From Arthrobacter sp. B3I4 (GTDB lineage Bacteria > Actinomycetota > Actinomycetes > Actinomycetales > Micrococcaceae): DNA of 64,000 nt. The notes under the pieces are model-generated. The model was not told the origin of the DNA and ran no database searches. It saw nothing but the letters and a program-made list of their open reading frames with translations. The first letter of the stretch is position 1. The number at the start of each line of letters is the position of its first letter. A program made the position numbers and the translations under genes. Positions 15,949 through 26,215 of the stretch are shown one piece after another. The stretch spans positions 3,224,001 through 3,288,000 of the forward strand of contig NZ_JAUSYK010000001.1 of NCBI RefSeq assembly GCF_030816855.1. The letters are read 5' to 3'.

Positions 15949-17339
15949 CTAGGGGGCCGGCGTCGGCTTCAGCCCGATGACCTCGTGGAATTTGCCGCTG
16001 CGGCCGCCCTGTGGCGCTTCCGCCGCCCGGACAAGTTGCACGTTTGAAAGGCCCTGCCCTGCCAAGAACCCGCCGAGCTTCGCCGACACGTCCGTCCACA
16101 CCGCCTCCCCCACCGCCCCCGGTTCCAGCTCGAGGCGCACCCGCAGCGTGGCAGGACCGGACTGGACCAGCTGGAAGCGGTACACGCCGGGGGCGCCGTC
16201 GACGGGGGCGGTAAGGGCGAGCGGCAGGACCCGTACCGCGGCCCCGCCGGCATCTTCCAGGCGCAGGACGTCGTCGTGCCGGCCAGCCACGTGGATAGCG
16301 GGCAGCGGATTGCCGCAGGGGCAGGGGTCGGCCTTGGCGATAACGGAGTCGCCGAGGTCATAGCGGATCAGCGGCTGGACCAGGTTGGCGAGGTTGGTCA
16401 GCAGCACGGTATGGGACGGCTGCCCGGCGGGCGTGGGCCGGTGATCCGCCTCCACCGGTTCCAGGATGACCCAGTCGCTGTTGACGTGCAGCCACCCGCC
16501 AGCACATTCCAGGCCGATGGGGGTGAACTCGGAGGCAGCGTAGACGTTGTAGACCGCGGCGCCGAACGCTGCCGCCACCCGGGACCGGCCGACCAAAGTC
16601 TCACCGCTGGCCTCCACCACCACCGGACGCAGGCGCAACTGGCCGGCCTCCTGCTCCCCGGTCCGGCCAGGAGTTCGAGCGCACTCGGGTAGCCCACCAC
16701 TAGCGCCGGATCGAAGTCGTTGAGCGCGTCCACCAGCAGGTCAAGCGGCTGCTGCACGGAGAACAAACGGAGGGCACGGCGGCGGCGCCGGCTGCGGCGC
16801 CGCTCCGACTCAACCCAGACGGCGGCCGCGAAGTGGCCGCCGGTACCCACAACGACGGCCGCGCGGACGCCCAGCCGCAGCACTGCCAGCAGCCGGCGCG
16901 GGTTAAGCGCGGTGCCGAGCGCCCGGACGCCCAGCGCCCGGTAGCGGATGAGGGCGGCGGGGTCGTGCACGAACAACCCCGGGTGCCCGGTAGTGCCGGA
17001 GCTGACGAAGACGAGGTAACGGCCGCGGTAACGGCTCCCTACCAGCGATGGATCGGCGACGAAGGCTTCCAGGCCTGCCCGGGTGACGGCGGGATCAGTG
17101 ACCCAGTCGTCGAAATGCGCCATCAGCTGCGGCTTGGTCACCGGCGGCAGGTCCTCGAGCGGGATATCCCCGGCGGGCAGTCCGAGGTAGTGCGTCCGGT
17201 AGAACGGGGAACTGGTGCGGGCGTGCGCCACCAGGGCGGAGAGCCTGGCGTCCCGGCGGCGCGCCAGGGCCGGGGGCCCGGCGCGCTTGGCCCGCACCAG
17301 ATCCATCACAACGGACAGTTCCCTGGCGAAGCCGGCCAT
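15949..17339 (-). pseudogene. adenylate-forming CoA ligase-like (phenylacetate-CoA ligase / coenzyme F390 synthetase family), frameshifted
   Basis: Two overlapping frames together make one ANL-family protein of about 460 residues. The first frame (ATG 17339) carries the N-terminal half with VFVSSGTTGHPG (AMP-binding P-loop) and ends meaningfully at GYPSALELLAG. The second frame continues with LRPVVVEASGETL, YAASEFTPIG (A5-type motif), RYDLGD and GRHDD, the usual order in PaaK/F390-synthetase-like proteins, to a TAG at 15949. Switching frame requires one missing base in the CCGGGGAG stretch (C run at 16656-16659 on the plus strand). The remainder is intact and conserved in character, so the lesion is recent or a sequencing error. 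Downstream gene of hutI, 36 bp away. Substrate unknown. Confidence 0.75.
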
Positions 17340-17375
17340 GCGGCGTCTCCTTCCGTGCGGACGGTCAGCAGACCG

Positions 17376-18587
17376 TCAGCGGGCGCGAACCCCGGCGCGC
17401 CAGACGGCGGAGGTGAGCGGCATACCCGGCCGGTAGGCCAGGTGGGTGGCGGACGGGGCGTTGAGCAGGTGCAGGTCGGCCCGGTGTCCGACGGCGATCG
17501 AGCCCACCGCCCGCTCGCCGTCGACGTCGTTCCCGGCGTCCCGGCCCAGCGCCAGGGCACCGCCGTACGTTGCCGCCCGGACGGCTTCGTGCACGCTGAG
17601 CCGCATCTGCAATACCGCGGTGGTGACGCAGAACGCCATCGAGGACGTGTAGGAGGTACCAGGGTTGCAGTTGGAGGCCAGGGCCAGCTGGACCCCGGCG
17701 TCCAGCAGCTCACGGCCGGGGGCGAGCGGCTGCCGGGTGGACAGGTCGCAGGCCGGCAGGCAGGTCGCCACGGCACCGCGCTCCCCCGCGCCGGCAGCCG
17801 CCTCCCAGCCTGACCAGCTGTCTGCGAGAGCGTCCACATCGGCCCGGGACAGGTGATTGACGTGGTCTACGCTCGCGGCACCGAACTCGACTGCCAGCCG
17901 GACGCCGGGACCTTCACCCAGTTGGTTGCCGTGCACCCGCAGGCCGAGGCCCGCTTCGCGGCAGGCCGTGAGCACCCGGCGGGACTGGTCCTCGTTGAAG
18001 GCACCGCGTTCGCAAAAGACGTCGGCCCAGCGGACGTAGGGCCGGACCGCGGACAGCATGGGCCCGCAGACCAGGTCGGTGTACTCCTCCGCGCCCATCC
18101 CGGCCGGGACCAGGTGGGCGCCGAGGTACGTCACCTCGTCGGCGACAGTGGACGCAATCCGGGCGCTGCGGGCTTCGTTGTCCACATCCAGGCCGTAGCC
18201 GGTCTTGGTCTCGAGGTAGGTGGTGCCCTGGGAGACGGCCTCGGCCACGCGGCCCAGCGCCAGCCGGGTCAGGTCGAAATCGCTCGTGCTCCGGGTGGCG
18301 CCGGTGGTGACGGCAATTCCGCCGGCCCGGTAGTGCTCCCCCGCCATCCGCGCCTCGAACTCCGCTGTCCGGTCGCCGGCAAAAATCAGGTGCGTGTGCG
18401 AGTCCACCCAGCCCGGCAGCAGGGCGCGGCCTGCGGCGTCGACAGCGTCATCGGCTGCCGGTGCGTCTGCAGCGGCCCCGAGCCAGGCGATGCGCTCACC
18501 CTCGATCACGACGGCCGCATCGTTCAGGACCCGGTGTTCCGTGTCCTGGGTCATCAGCTCGGCGATGTTGGTGATCAGGGTGCTCAT
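17376..18587 (-). CDS. hutI: imidazolonepropionase
   Basis: 403 residues of the amidohydrolase superfamily. It hydrolyses 4-imidazolone-5-propionate to N-formimino-L-glutamate, the third step of histidine breakdown. Metal ligands His64 and His66 are in VDSHTHLIFAG; further marks are TGYGLD, VHGNQLG, the DHVNHL segment and SNCNPGTSYTSS near the C-terminus, all typical of HutI. Length is usual (about 400). It begins 11 bp after the FAD oxidoreductase gene, so both are surely in one operon with the frameshifted ligase gene following. No hutU, hutH or hutG lies in the window, so the gene is separated from the rest of the pathway. Confidence 0.92.
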   Translation of the reverse strand: MSTLITNIAELMTQDTEHRVLNDAAVVIEGERIAWLGAAADAPAADDAVDAAGRALLPGWVDSHTHLIFAGDRTAEFEARMAGEHYRAGGIAVTTGATRSTSDFDLTRLALGRVAEAVSQGTTYLETKTGYGLDVDNEARSARIASTVADEVTYLGAHLVPAGMGAEEYTDLVCGPMLSAVRPYVRWADVFCERGAFNEDQSRRVLTACREAGLGLRVHGNQLGEGPGVRLAVEFGAASVDHVNHLSRADVDALADSWSGWEAAAGAGERGAVATCLPACDLSTRQPLAPGRELLDAGVQLALASNCNPGTSYTSSMAFCVTTAVLQMRLSVHEAVRAATYGGALALGRDAGNDVDGERAVGSIAVGHRADLHLLNAPSATHLAYRPGMPLTSAVWRAGVRAR

Positions 18588-18598
18588 GGGTCCATTCT

Positions 18599-19711
18599 TC
18601 AGCTCCGGATGGACATCCGCGTCGCAGCCAGTGCGGCGGCTGTCCGGGATGCCGGACTGTCAGCCGGGAACGTCCCGCCGCCCTGGCCGGCGAGGATCAG
18701 GTCCGCGGCCAGCTCCGCGATCCCGGAGGAAGTCTGGAAACCGTAGCCGCCCTGGCCCGCGAGCCAGAAAAATCCGGGGGCTTCGGCGTCGAACCCCACC
18801 ACCGGGATCCCGTCGGCGGCTTCGGTCCGCAGCCCGGTCCAGGCACGGCTGACGTTGCCGATGCCCATGGTGGTGACGGCGTTGAGCCGGGTGATCAGCG
18901 CCTCGATGTCCCCCGGGTAGGGCCGGGCGTCCTCGGGGCCGCTGGGCACGGCTTCGGAGGGCGAAATCAGCACCTGCTGCCGCCCGTCGGGCCGGAAGTA
19001 GAAGCTGCCGGTCGACGCAACCATCGGGCAGCCCGGCGGCAGGGGGTGTTCGACGTCGACGATTGCGGCGGTGCGGCGGTAGGGCTGCAGTCCGAGCTTT
19101 TCCACCCCGCTGAGCACTGCCAGTTCGTCTGCCCATGCGCCGGCAGCGTTTACCACGACGTCGGTCTGCAGGGCTTCCTGCCCGGCTCCGAGCTCCCAGC
19201 CGGAACCGAGCCGCTGGGCGGAATGGACCTTGGCGCCGGTCAGAATGTCCACGCCGCCGGTCATCGCCCGTTCCCGGTGGTCTTCAAGCAGCAAAGAGGC
19301 GTTGCAGGCAAAGGAACCGGAGTCCAGGCCGGCGGCGGTGAACGACTCCGGTTTCAGCGCGGGGCAGATTTCCAGTGCCTCGGCGTGGCTGATCTGGTGC
19401 ATGAAGCCGCTGGACTGTTGCCGGACGGCATCCTCGTCGCCGATCAGCATGAACCGGCGCGGCGAGAGCACGGGTTCAGGCCGGGTCCCCTCGTGGGTGC
19501 CGATGAGCTCCAGCGTGCGCATGGTGAGCTCCTGGACCACGGGCGGCCCGTAGCTGGGGATCAGCTGCCGGGCCGACCGGGCGGACGTGTGGTAGCCCAG
19601 CGACTGCTCAGCTTCGAGCAGGGCCACGGAGCATTTGCCGGCCAGGGCCGAGGCAAGGGACAGGCCGGCGATGCCGCCGCCCACGATCACGACATCGTAT
19701 TTAGCTGACAT
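18599..19711 (-). CDS. FAD-dependent oxidoreductase, DAO (glycine/D-amino acid oxidase) family
   Basis: 370 residues. The dinucleotide-binding motif VVIVGGGIAGLSLASALAG is at residues 6-24, followed by the SARQLIPSYGPP region in which DAO-type enzymes hold the flavin. The C-terminal part has the second FAD contact GLRTEAADGIPVVGF and FWLAGQGGYGFQTSSG, typical of glycine/sarcosine/D-amino acid oxidases. No signal peptide. Start ATG at 19711 with a GGATGGGGG stretch upstream. It is the first gene of the unit FAD oxidoreductase - hutI - ligase. The substrate is likely an amine or amino acid; nothing in the sequence narrows this further. Confidence 0.85.
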   Translation of the reverse strand: MSAKYDVVIVGGGIAGLSLASALAGKCSVALLEAEQSLGYHTSARSARQLIPSYGPPVVQELTMRTLELIGTHEGTRPEPVLSPRRFMLIGDEDAVRQQSSGFMHQISHAEALEICPALKPESFTAAGLDSGSFACNASLLLEDHRERAMTGGVDILTGAKVHSAQRLGSGWELGAGQEALQTDVVVNAAGAWADELAVLSGVEKLGLQPYRRTAAIVDVEHPLPPGCPMVASTGSFYFRPDGRQQVLISPSEAVPSGPEDARPYPGDIEALITRLNAVTTMGIGNVSRAWTGLRTEAADGIPVVGFDAEAPGFFWLAGQGGYGFQTSSGIAELAADLILAGQGGGTFPADSPASRTAAALAATRMSIRS

Positions 19712-19765
19712 GCCCCCATCCTTGCACCCGGCAGGCGGTCCCGTCAGCAGTTCCGCACGGAGCCC

Positions 19766-20977
19766 TTAGTCGGCGGCCACCACGTCCCGGCTGCGGACGA
19801 ACGCCTGGACGCAGCTCTCGACGTCGTCCGCGCTGTGCGCAGCGGAGAGTTGTACGCGGATCCGGGCCGCGCCCTTCGGCACAACCGGGTAGCTGAACGC
19901 GGTGACAAAGACGCCGTTGGCGAGCATGGCGTCCGCCACCTTGGCGGCCATCACGGCGTCGCCGAACATGACCGGAACGATGGCGTGCTCGCCGTCGAGC
20001 AGTTCGAAGCCTTCCTCACCCATCCGGCGGCGGAAGAGTTCGGCGTTGGCGAAGAGTTTGCTGCGCAGTTCACCGGAGTTCTCGACCAGGTCCAGGGCCT
20101 TCAGCGTGGCGGCGACGATGGCCGGGGCCAGCGAGTTGGAGAACAGGTAGGGGCGCGCTTTCTGCCGGAGCATGGCGACGATTTCCCGCCGGCCGGAGAC
20201 GTAGCCGCCGGAGGCTCCGCCCAGGGCCTTGCCAAAAGTGCCGGTGTAAATGTCGACACGGTCCGAGACGCCCGCGTGCTCCGGGGTGCCGGCGCCGGTG
20301 GCGCCCATGAAACCGACAGCGTGCGAGTCGTCGACCATGACCATGGCGTCATATTTCTCGGCCAGGTCGCAGATTGCCTCGAGCGGGGCGAGGAAACCGT
20401 CCATCGAGAAGACGCCGTCGGTGACGATGATTTTCCGACGCGCCGGGTTCTCCTGGGTGGTGGCTTCGATCAGCCGCGACTCCAGGTCCGCCATGTCCTG
20501 GTTGGCGTAGCGGAAGCGCTGGGCCTTGCACAGCCGGATCCCGTCGATGATGGAGGCGTGGTTGAGCGCATCGGAGATGACGGCGTCTTCCGGCCCGAAC
20601 AGGGACTCGAACACGCCGCCGTTGGCGTCAAAGCAGCTGGAGAACAGGATGGTGTCCTCGGTGCCGAGGAACTTCGACACGCGCTCCTCGAGGGCCAGGT
20701 GCAGGTCCTGGGTGCCGCAGATGAAACGCACGCTGGCCATCCCGAAGCCGCGTTCATCCATGGCGGCCTTGGCGGCGGCGATGATCTCGGGGTGGTCGGC
20801 GAGGCCGAGGTAGTTGTTGGCGCAGAAGTTCAGCACGTCCGCACTGCCCTGCCCGATCTGGCCGGCCTTGATGTGGTTGGCCTGCGGCGAGTCGATGTGT
20901 CGTTCGGTCTTGAACAAGCCGGCGCCGCGGATCTCATCGAGCTCGTGCTGCAGCTGGTCCTTGATGGCTGAATACAT
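19766..20977 (-). CDS. kbl: glycine C-acetyltransferase (2-amino-3-ketobutyrate CoA ligase)
   Basis: 403 residues of the alpha-oxoamine synthase family of PLP enzymes. It splits 2-amino-3-oxobutyrate with CoA into glycine and acetyl-CoA. Marks: [13 protein letters not shown] at 51-63, the [10 protein letters not shown] segment, [13 protein letters not shown] at 213-225 (Asp for the PLP nitrogen) and the Schiff-base Lys250 in [16 protein letters not shown] 20977 has GGAG about 10 nt upstream. It lies 57 bp after tdh on the same strand; together they make the two-step threonine to glycine route. The length and motifs are those of true Kbl rather than BioF or HemA, although family members are close. 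Confidence 0.92.
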   Translation of the reverse strand: MYSAIKDQLQHELDEIRGAGLFKTERHIDSPQANHIKAGQIGQGSADVLNFCANNYLGLADHPEIIAAAKAAMDERGFGMASVRFICGTQDLHLALEERVSKFLGTEDTILFSSCFDANGGVFESLFGPEDAVISDALNHASIIDGIRLCKAQRFRYANQDMADLESRLIEATTQENPARRKIIVTDGVFSMDGFLAPLEAICDLAEKYDAMVMVDDSHAVGFMGATGAGTPEHAGVSDRVDIYTGTFGKALGGASGGYVSGRREIVAMLRQKARPYLFSNSLAPAIVAATLKALDLVENSGELRSKLFANAELFRRRMGEEGFELLDGEHAIVPVMFGDAVMAAKVADAMLANGVFVTAFSYPVVPKGAARIRVQLSAAHSADDVESCVQAFVRSRDVVAAD

Positions 20978-21034
20978 GGGTTGCGCTCCTCAGCTGGGGT
21001 GAATTTGTGTACGGTACCGGAAAAGCGGCGCGGC

Positions 21035-22081
21035 CTAGAAGCCGGTCCAGTCGAGCACGACTTTGCCGCCGACACCGGCGCGCGCAATTTCGAAGCCCTT
21101 TTCCCAGTCGGCGGCGGGCAGGGAGTCGGTGACGACGGCGGCGATGTTCGCGTGCAGCACCGGGTTCGAGGAAAGCATGGCGCTCATGGCGTACCAGGTT
21201 TCGAACATTTCGCGGCCATAGATGCCCTTCATGGTCAGCATGTGCGTGACCACTTTGCCCCAGTTGATGTCGATGGACTGGCTGGGCAGCCCGAGCATCG
21301 CGATCCGGCCGCCGTGGTTCATGTTGTCGATCATCTCCGGCAGCGCCGTCGGGTGGCCGGACATCTCCATGCCGATGTCGAAGCCCTCGCGCATTCCCAG
21401 TTCGCGCTGGGCATCCTTGACCCGCGTGGTGGAGACGTCGATGGCCAGGTCGACGCCGAGCTGGCGGGCCAGCTCCAGGCGCGGCGCGGAAACGTCGGTG
21501 ATGGCAATCTTGCGGGCTCCGGCGTGGCGGGCGACGGCGATCGCCATCAGGCCGATGGGCCCGGCGCCGGTGATCAGCACGTCCTCGCCGACCAGCGGGA
21601 AGCTCAGTGCGGTGTGGACGGCGTTTCCGAACGGGTCGAAGATCGCCCCGAGTTCCGGGGTGACCGAGGGATCGTGGTGGACCCAGACGTTGGTTTCCGG
21701 AATGACGACGTATTCAGCGAACGCGCCGTCGCGCTGGACGCCGACGCTGACCGTGTGGATGCACATCTGCTTGCGTCCGGCGCGGCAGTTGCGGCAGATC
21801 CCGCAGACGATGTGGCCCTCGCCGGAGACCCGGTCGCCGACCTTGACGTCCAGGACGTCCTCGCCGATCTCGACGACTTCGCCGTAGAACTCGTGGCCGG
21901 CGATCAGCGGAGTGTTGATCATGCCCTGGGCCCAGGCGTCCCAGGACTGGATGTGCAGGTCCGTTCCGCAGATCCCGGTGGTCATCACCCGGATTTTGAC
22001 GTCTCCGGCCCCGGGTTCCGGTTCGGGGCGGTCGACGAGTTCAAATCCCGCGTGGGCGCCGGACTTGTAGAGAGCCTTCAT
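21035..22081 (-). CDS. tdh: L-threonine 3-dehydrogenase
   Basis: 348 residues, zinc-dependent medium-chain dehydrogenase. It oxidises threonine to 2-amino-3-oxobutyrate with NAD+. Catalytic zinc ligands are Cys38 (GICGTD) and His63-Glu64 (GHEFYG); the structural zinc is bound by Cys93, 96, 99 and 107. The Rossmann motif is [15 protein letters not shown] 22081 is chosen because the conserved N-terminus ([15 protein letters not shown]) begins there; the frame continues nine codons further upstream without support. The divergent LysR gene 118 bp away is the likely regulator of tdh-kbl. Confidence 0.93.
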   Translation of the reverse strand: MKALYKSGAHAGFELVDRPEPEPGAGDVKIRVMTTGICGTDLHIQSWDAWAQGMINTPLIAGHEFYGEVVEIGEDVLDVKVGDRVSGEGHIVCGICRNCRAGRKQMCIHTVSVGVQRDGAFAEYVVIPETNVWVHHDPSVTPELGAIFDPFGNAVHTALSFPLVGEDVLITGAGPIGLMAIAVARHAGARKIAITDVSAPRLELARQLGVDLAIDVSTTRVKDAQRELGMREGFDIGMEMSGHPTALPEMIDNMNHGGRIAMLGLPSQSIDINWGKVVTHMLTMKGIYGREMFETWYAMSAMLSSNPVLHANIAAVVTDSLPAADWEKGFEIARAGVGGKVVLDWTGF

Positions 22082-22199
22082 GGCCTGCCTATCTGTGGTG
22101 TGGGACAACTCACCTCATTAGACCCGCCGCAAAGCGTTAGCACAACCGTGATCTTCTCAATCGACGATTTAGCTTTCTCTTGCCCATAGGATGGGGGTT

Positions 22200-23114
22200 A
22201 TGGAGATCCACCAGCTTGAAATGCTCCGCGAACTCGGTGCCCTGGGCAGCGTGAAGGCGGTCGCGGAAACGCTGCTCGTCACACCGTCCGCGGTGTCACA
22301 GCAGCTGGCGGCCCTGCAGAAATCGGTGGAGGTCCCGCTGACCCGTAAAGAGGGCCGGAACCTGGTGCTGACCGAGGCGGGGCAGGTGCTCGCCGACGCC
22401 GGCGCCGCCGTCGTGAGCGCAATGGCGGACGCCCGGACGGCGATCGGCGCCTACCACGGCTCGCCTGTGGCGCCGGTGACGCTGAGCGGTTTCCACAGTG
22501 CCGGGCAAGCCCTGTTCGCTCCGCTTGCCCGGCTCCTGGCCGAGCCCGGGCAGCCGAAGATCCAGCTCTCCGACGAGGACGTCGCCCAGCAGGATTTTCC
22601 GGCGCTGACCGCTCGGTATGACCTGGTCCTGGCCCACCGGATGGACCACAGTCCGCGGTGGCCCGTGGAGCGGGTGGCGGTGATCCCGCTGGCGCACGAA
22701 CCGCTGGATGTGGCCCTGCCGGCAGGGCACCGGCTCGCCGGCCAGCCCGCGGTGACCGCGGACGACGTCGTCGGCGAACCGTGGGTGACCAGCCACACCG
22801 GCTACTCCCCCGCGGATGTGCTCTCCGCCGTCGCCGCGGTCTCCAGCCGCGAGCTGAACATCGTGCACCGGATCAACGACTACTCCACCGTCGCGGCGCT
22901 GGTGGCAGCCGGCAGTGTGATCGGACTGCTGCCGCGGTACACCGCACGGCCGGTGCTGAACCCCGAGATCGTGCTGAAACCGCTCGAGGGCATCAGCACG
23001 CGGCGGCGGATCGATATCCTGGCCCGGCCGGAAAACCTTAAACGCAAATCGGTCATGATGGTCTGCGATGCGCTGCAGACCATCATGACCGACCTTGTGG
23101 GCGGCGAGGACTAG
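22200..23114 (+). CDS. LysR family transcriptional regulator, probable regulator of tdh-kbl
   Basis: 304 residues from ATG 22200, which has a GGGGG stretch 4-8 nt upstream; an ATG at 22191 (nine bases earlier) is possible. The N-terminal winged helix is EIHQLEMLRELGALGSVKAVAETL..TPSAVSQQLAALQ, a standard LysR helix-turn-helix, followed by the periplasmic-binding-like effector domain (from about residue 90). It is divergent from tdh and most likely controls the threonine degradation operon; the inducer is unknown. Its stop codon shares the bases CTAG with the stop codon of gatB on the opposite strand. Confidence 0.85.
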   Translation: MEIHQLEMLRELGALGSVKAVAETLLVTPSAVSQQLAALQKSVEVPLTRKEGRNLVLTEAGQVLADAGAAVVSAMADARTAIGAYHGSPVAPVTLSGFHSAGQALFAPLARLLAEPGQPKIQLSDEDVAQQDFPALTARYDLVLAHRMDHSPRWPVERVAVIPLAHEPLDVALPAGHRLAGQPAVTADDVVGEPWVTSHTGYSPADVLSAVAAVSSRELNIVHRINDYSTVAALVAAGSVIGLLPRYTARPVLNPEIVLKPLEGISTRRRIDILARPENLKRKSVMMVCDALQTIMTDLVGGED

Positions 23115-24616
23115 CCTTCGACGCCGAGGCGTTCCAGGATCAGTTCCTTGACCCGGCCGGCGTCGGCCTGGCCGCGGGTTGCCTTCATGACGCCGCCGAC
23201 GATCGCGCCGATCGCCTGGAGCTTGCCGGCGCGGATCTTGTCCGCGACGCCGGGCTGCGCGGCGATGACCGCGTCGATGGCTTCCAGCAGCGGGCCGTCG
23301 TCGGAGACCACGGCGAGGCCGCGCTGCTCGACGATTTCCGCCGGAGTGCCCTCGCCGGCGAGCACGCCGTCCAGGACCTCGGAGGCCATCTTGTTGTTGA
23401 TCTTGCCGTCCTCGACCATCTTGTTCAGTTCCACGATGGTCGCCGGCTTGACGCCGAGCTGGCCGGGGTCGACGTCGGCGTTCTTGGCTCGCCCGACGAT
23501 CTCGCCCATCCACCACTTGCGGGCCACCGTGGCGGTGGCGCCGGCGGCGATGGTTTCCTCGATTTCATCCAGCACGCCGGCGTTGACGACGTCGCGGAAC
23601 TCCAGGTCGGAGTAGCCCCAGTCGGCCTGCAGGCGCTTGCGGCGGGCCGCCGGCGGCTCGGGCAGGGTGGCGCGGAGCTCCTCGACCCATTCACGCGAGG
23701 CGACGATCGGGACCAGGTCCGGTTCCGGGAAGTAGCGGTAGTCGTCGGCGTCGGACTTCGGCCGGCCCGACGTGGTGGAGCGGGTGTCCTCGTGCCAGTG
23801 CCGGGTTTCCTGGATCACCGGCAGGCCCGAGTCCAGCACGGCGGCGTGCCGCTGGATCTCGTAACGGACGGCGTGCTCGACGGCGCGCAGCGAGTTCACG
23901 TTCTTGGTCTCCGAGCGGATGCCGAACCGTTCACGGCCGTGCGGGCGCAACGAAACGTTGGCATCGCAGCGGACGTTGCCGCGTTCCATTTTCGCGTCCG
24001 AGACGCCGAGGTTCTTGACGATTTCGCGGACCGCGGCGACGTAGGCCTTGGCCAGTTCGGGGGCCCGGCTGCCGGCGCCCTCGATCGGCTTGGTGACGAT
24101 TTCGACCAGCGGCACGCCCGAGCGGTTGTAGTCCACCAGCGAGTAGTCCGCGCCCTGGATGCGGCCGGCGGCGCCGCCCATGTGGGTGAGCTTGCCGGCG
24201 TCCTCCTCCATGTGGGCGCGTTCGATCTCGACGCGGAAGACGGTGCCGTCGGAGAGTTCGATGTCCAGGTAGCCGTCGTACGCGATCGGCTCGTCGTACT
24301 GGGAGGTCTGGAAATTTTTCGGGGTGTCCGGGTAGAAGTAGTTCTTCCGGGCGAAGCGGCAGGTCTCGGCGATCTTGCAGTTCAGCGCCAGGCCGATCTT
24401 GATCGAGGATTCGATCGCTGTCTTGTTCACCACCGGCAGCACGCCGGGCAGCCCCAGGTCCACCTCGTTGACGTTGGTGTTCGGCTCGTCGCCGAAGACG
24501 TTCGGCGCGGAGGAGAACATCTTCGTCTTGGTGTTGAGCTCCACGTGGACCTCGAAGCCCAGGACCGGGTCGTACTTCTCCATCGCCTCTTCGAAGCTGA
24601 GGGTTGCGTCAGTCAT
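23111..24616 (-). CDS. gatB: Asp-tRNA(Asn)/Glu-tRNA(Gln) amidotransferase subunit B
   Basis: 501 residues. GatB carries the kinase-like cradle that activates Glu-tRNA(Gln) or Asp-tRNA(Asn) and receives ammonia from GatA. Marks: GFEVHVELNTKTKMFS at 20-35, LGLPGVLPVVN, RKNYFYPDTPKNFQTSQYDEP and MERGNVRCDANVS; the C-terminal helical YqeY-like tail is complete. ATG 24616 overlaps the gatA stop by one base (TAATG). An upstream extension of the frame has no similarity to GatB. Third gene of gatCAB, essential where glutaminyl- and asparaginyl-tRNA synthetases are missing. Confidence 0.95.
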   Translation of the reverse strand: MTDATLSFEEAMEKYDPVLGFEVHVELNTKTKMFSSAPNVFGDEPNTNVNEVDLGLPGVLPVVNKTAIESSIKIGLALNCKIAETCRFARKNYFYPDTPKNFQTSQYDEPIAYDGYLDIELSDGTVFRVEIERAHMEEDAGKLTHMGGAAGRIQGADYSLVDYNRSGVPLVEIVTKPIEGAGSRAPELAKAYVAAVREIVKNLGVSDAKMERGNVRCDANVSLRPHGRERFGIRSETKNVNSLRAVEHAVRYEIQRHAAVLDSGLPVIQETRHWHEDTRSTTSGRPKSDADDYRYFPEPDLVPIVASREWVEELRATLPEPPAARRKRLQADWGYSDLEFRDVVNAGVLDEIEETIAAGATATVARKWWMGEIVGRAKNADVDPGQLGVKPATIVELNKMVEDGKINNKMASEVLDGVLAGEGTPAEIVEQRGLAVVSDDGPLLEAIDAVIAAQPGVADKIRAGKLQAIGAIVGGVMKATRGQADAGRVKELILERLGVEG

Positions 24617-26211
24617 TAGTGGGAACCTCCGTGGCTCAGGGCGGCGTCGGCCGAAGAAGCAACGGCAGAAGAATCGGTCAGGTCGGGGGCCGTCAAAGAA
24701 GGGGCCTTCTCCAGCAGGGGCCCGCCCCACTGCGCCTCGAGCAGCGACTCGAGCACGGCGCCGACGCGGTAGAGCCTGGCGTCCTGTCGGGCCGGGGCCA
24801 ACAGCTGCACGCCCACAGGCAGGCCGTCCTCGTCGGCAAGGCCGCCGGGCAGGGACAGTCCGGGGACGCCCGCCATGTTGGCCGGGATGGTGGCGACGTC
24901 GTTTAGGTACATCGCCAGCGGGTCGTTGAGCTTCTCGCCGAGCTTGAACGCCGTCGTCGGCGCCGTCGGGGAGATCAGCACATCGGCCTGCTCGAACGCG
25001 GCGTCGAAGTCGCGCTGGATCAGGGTGCGCACCTTCTGGGCCGAGCCGTAGTAGGCATCGTAGTAGCCGGCGCTGAGCGCGTAGGTGCCTAGGATGATGC
25101 GGCGCTTGACCTCATCGCCGAAACCGGCGGCGCGGGTGGCGCCCATGACGCGTTCGATCGTCAGCGGGCCCTCTTCGGGCAGCGCGCGCAGGCCGAACCG
25201 GACGCCGTCGAACTTGGCGAGGTTGGAGGAGGCCTCAGACGGCATGATCAGGTAGTAGGCGCCCAGGGCGTACTTGAAGTTCGGGCAGGAGACCTCGACG
25301 ATCTCGGCGCCGGCGCCCTTGAGCAGCTCCAAGGCCTCGTTGAAGCGGTTTTCGACGCCGGCTTGGTAGCCCTCGCCGTGGAGTTCCTTGATGATGCCGA
25401 TCTTCATGCCCTCGATGTTGCCGGTCCGGGCCGCGGCGACCAGGTCCTCGAGCGGGTCCGGCAGCGAGGTGGAGTCGCGCGGATCGTGGCCGCCGATCAC
25501 CGAGTGCAGCAGGGCCGAGTCCAGCACCGTGCGCGAAACCGGGCCGATCTGGTCCAGCGAGGAGGCCATCGCGATCGCTCCATAGCGGGAGACGCCGCCG
25601 TAGGTCGGCTTGACGCCGACGGTGCCGGTGACGGCGCCGGGCTGGCGGATGGAGCCGCCGGTGTCCGTGCCGAGGGCCAGCGGGGCTTCGAAAGCGGCCA
25701 CGGCTGCAGCGGAGCCGCCGCCCGAGCCGCCGGGGATGCGGTCCAGGTCCCACGGGTTGCGGGTGGGGCCGAACGCGGAGTGCTCGGTGGAGGAGCCCAT
25801 GGCGAACTCGTCCAGGTTGGTCTTGCCCAGGATCGGCATCTTGGCGGCGCGGAGGCGCTCCACCACGGTGGCGTCGTAAGGGCTGTGCCAGCCTTCAAGG
25901 ATTTTGGAGCCGGCAGTCGTGGGCTGGCCGACGGTGACGATCAGGTCCTTGACCGCGATCGGCACACCGGCGAGCACGTGCAGTGCCTCGGCGGCGGCAC
26001 CGCCGGCGGCGCGGATCGCGTCCACCTCGGCGGCGACGGCGAGGGCTTCCTCGGCGTTGACGTGCAGGAAGGCGTTGACCTGGCCGTCGACGGCGGCGAT
26101 GCGGTCAAGGTGCGCCTGGACGACCTCGACGGCGGTGACCTCGCGGGCGGCAAGCTTCTCGGCGAGCGCGGCGGCGGACAGGCGGAAGAGTTCGGAGTGG
26201 GTTTCAGTCAT
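24616..26211 (-). CDS. gatA: Asp-tRNA(Asn)/Glu-tRNA(Gln) amidotransferase subunit A
   Basis: 531 residues of the amidase signature family. It releases ammonia from glutamine for transamidation of misacylated tRNA. The Ser-cisSer-Lys triad is visible: Lys88 in PIAVKDL, cis-Ser163 in PGGSGGGS and the nucleophile Ser187 in [11 protein letters not shown]. The C-terminus has a polar Ser/Ala/Asp-rich extension of about 35 residues after the amidase fold. ATG 26211 is used; the longer frame is in the gatC gene. It follows gatC by 4 bp and is coupled to gatB by a TAATG overlap. Confidence 0.95.
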   Translation of the reverse strand: MTETHSELFRLSAAALAEKLAAREVTAVEVVQAHLDRIAAVDGQVNAFLHVNAEEALAVAAEVDAIRAAGGAAAEALHVLAGVPIAVKDLIVTVGQPTTAGSKILEGWHSPYDATVVERLRAAKMPILGKTNLDEFAMGSSTEHSAFGPTRNPWDLDRIPGGSGGGSAAAVAAFEAPLALGTDTGGSIRQPGAVTGTVGVKPTYGGVSRYGAIAMASSLDQIGPVSRTVLDSALLHSVIGGHDPRDSTSLPDPLEDLVAAARTGNIEGMKIGIIKELHGEGYQAGVENRFNEALELLKGAGAEIVEVSCPNFKYALGAYYLIMPSEASSNLAKFDGVRFGLRALPEEGPLTIERVMGATRAAGFGDEVKRRIILGTYALSAGYYDAYYGSAQKVRTLIQRDFDAAFEQADVLISPTAPTTAFKLGEKLNDPLAMYLNDVATIPANMAGVPGLSLPGGLADEDGLPVGVQLLAPARQDARLYRVGAVLESLLEAQWGGPLLEKAPSLTAPDLTDSSAVASSADAALSHGGSH

Positions 26212-26215
26212 GGTC

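Noticed and set aside
16650..16664. Programmed -1 frameshifting in the ligase gene
   Set aside because: There is no slippery heptamer of the X XXY YYZ type and no clear stimulatory structure; an indel in a C/G run is simpler.
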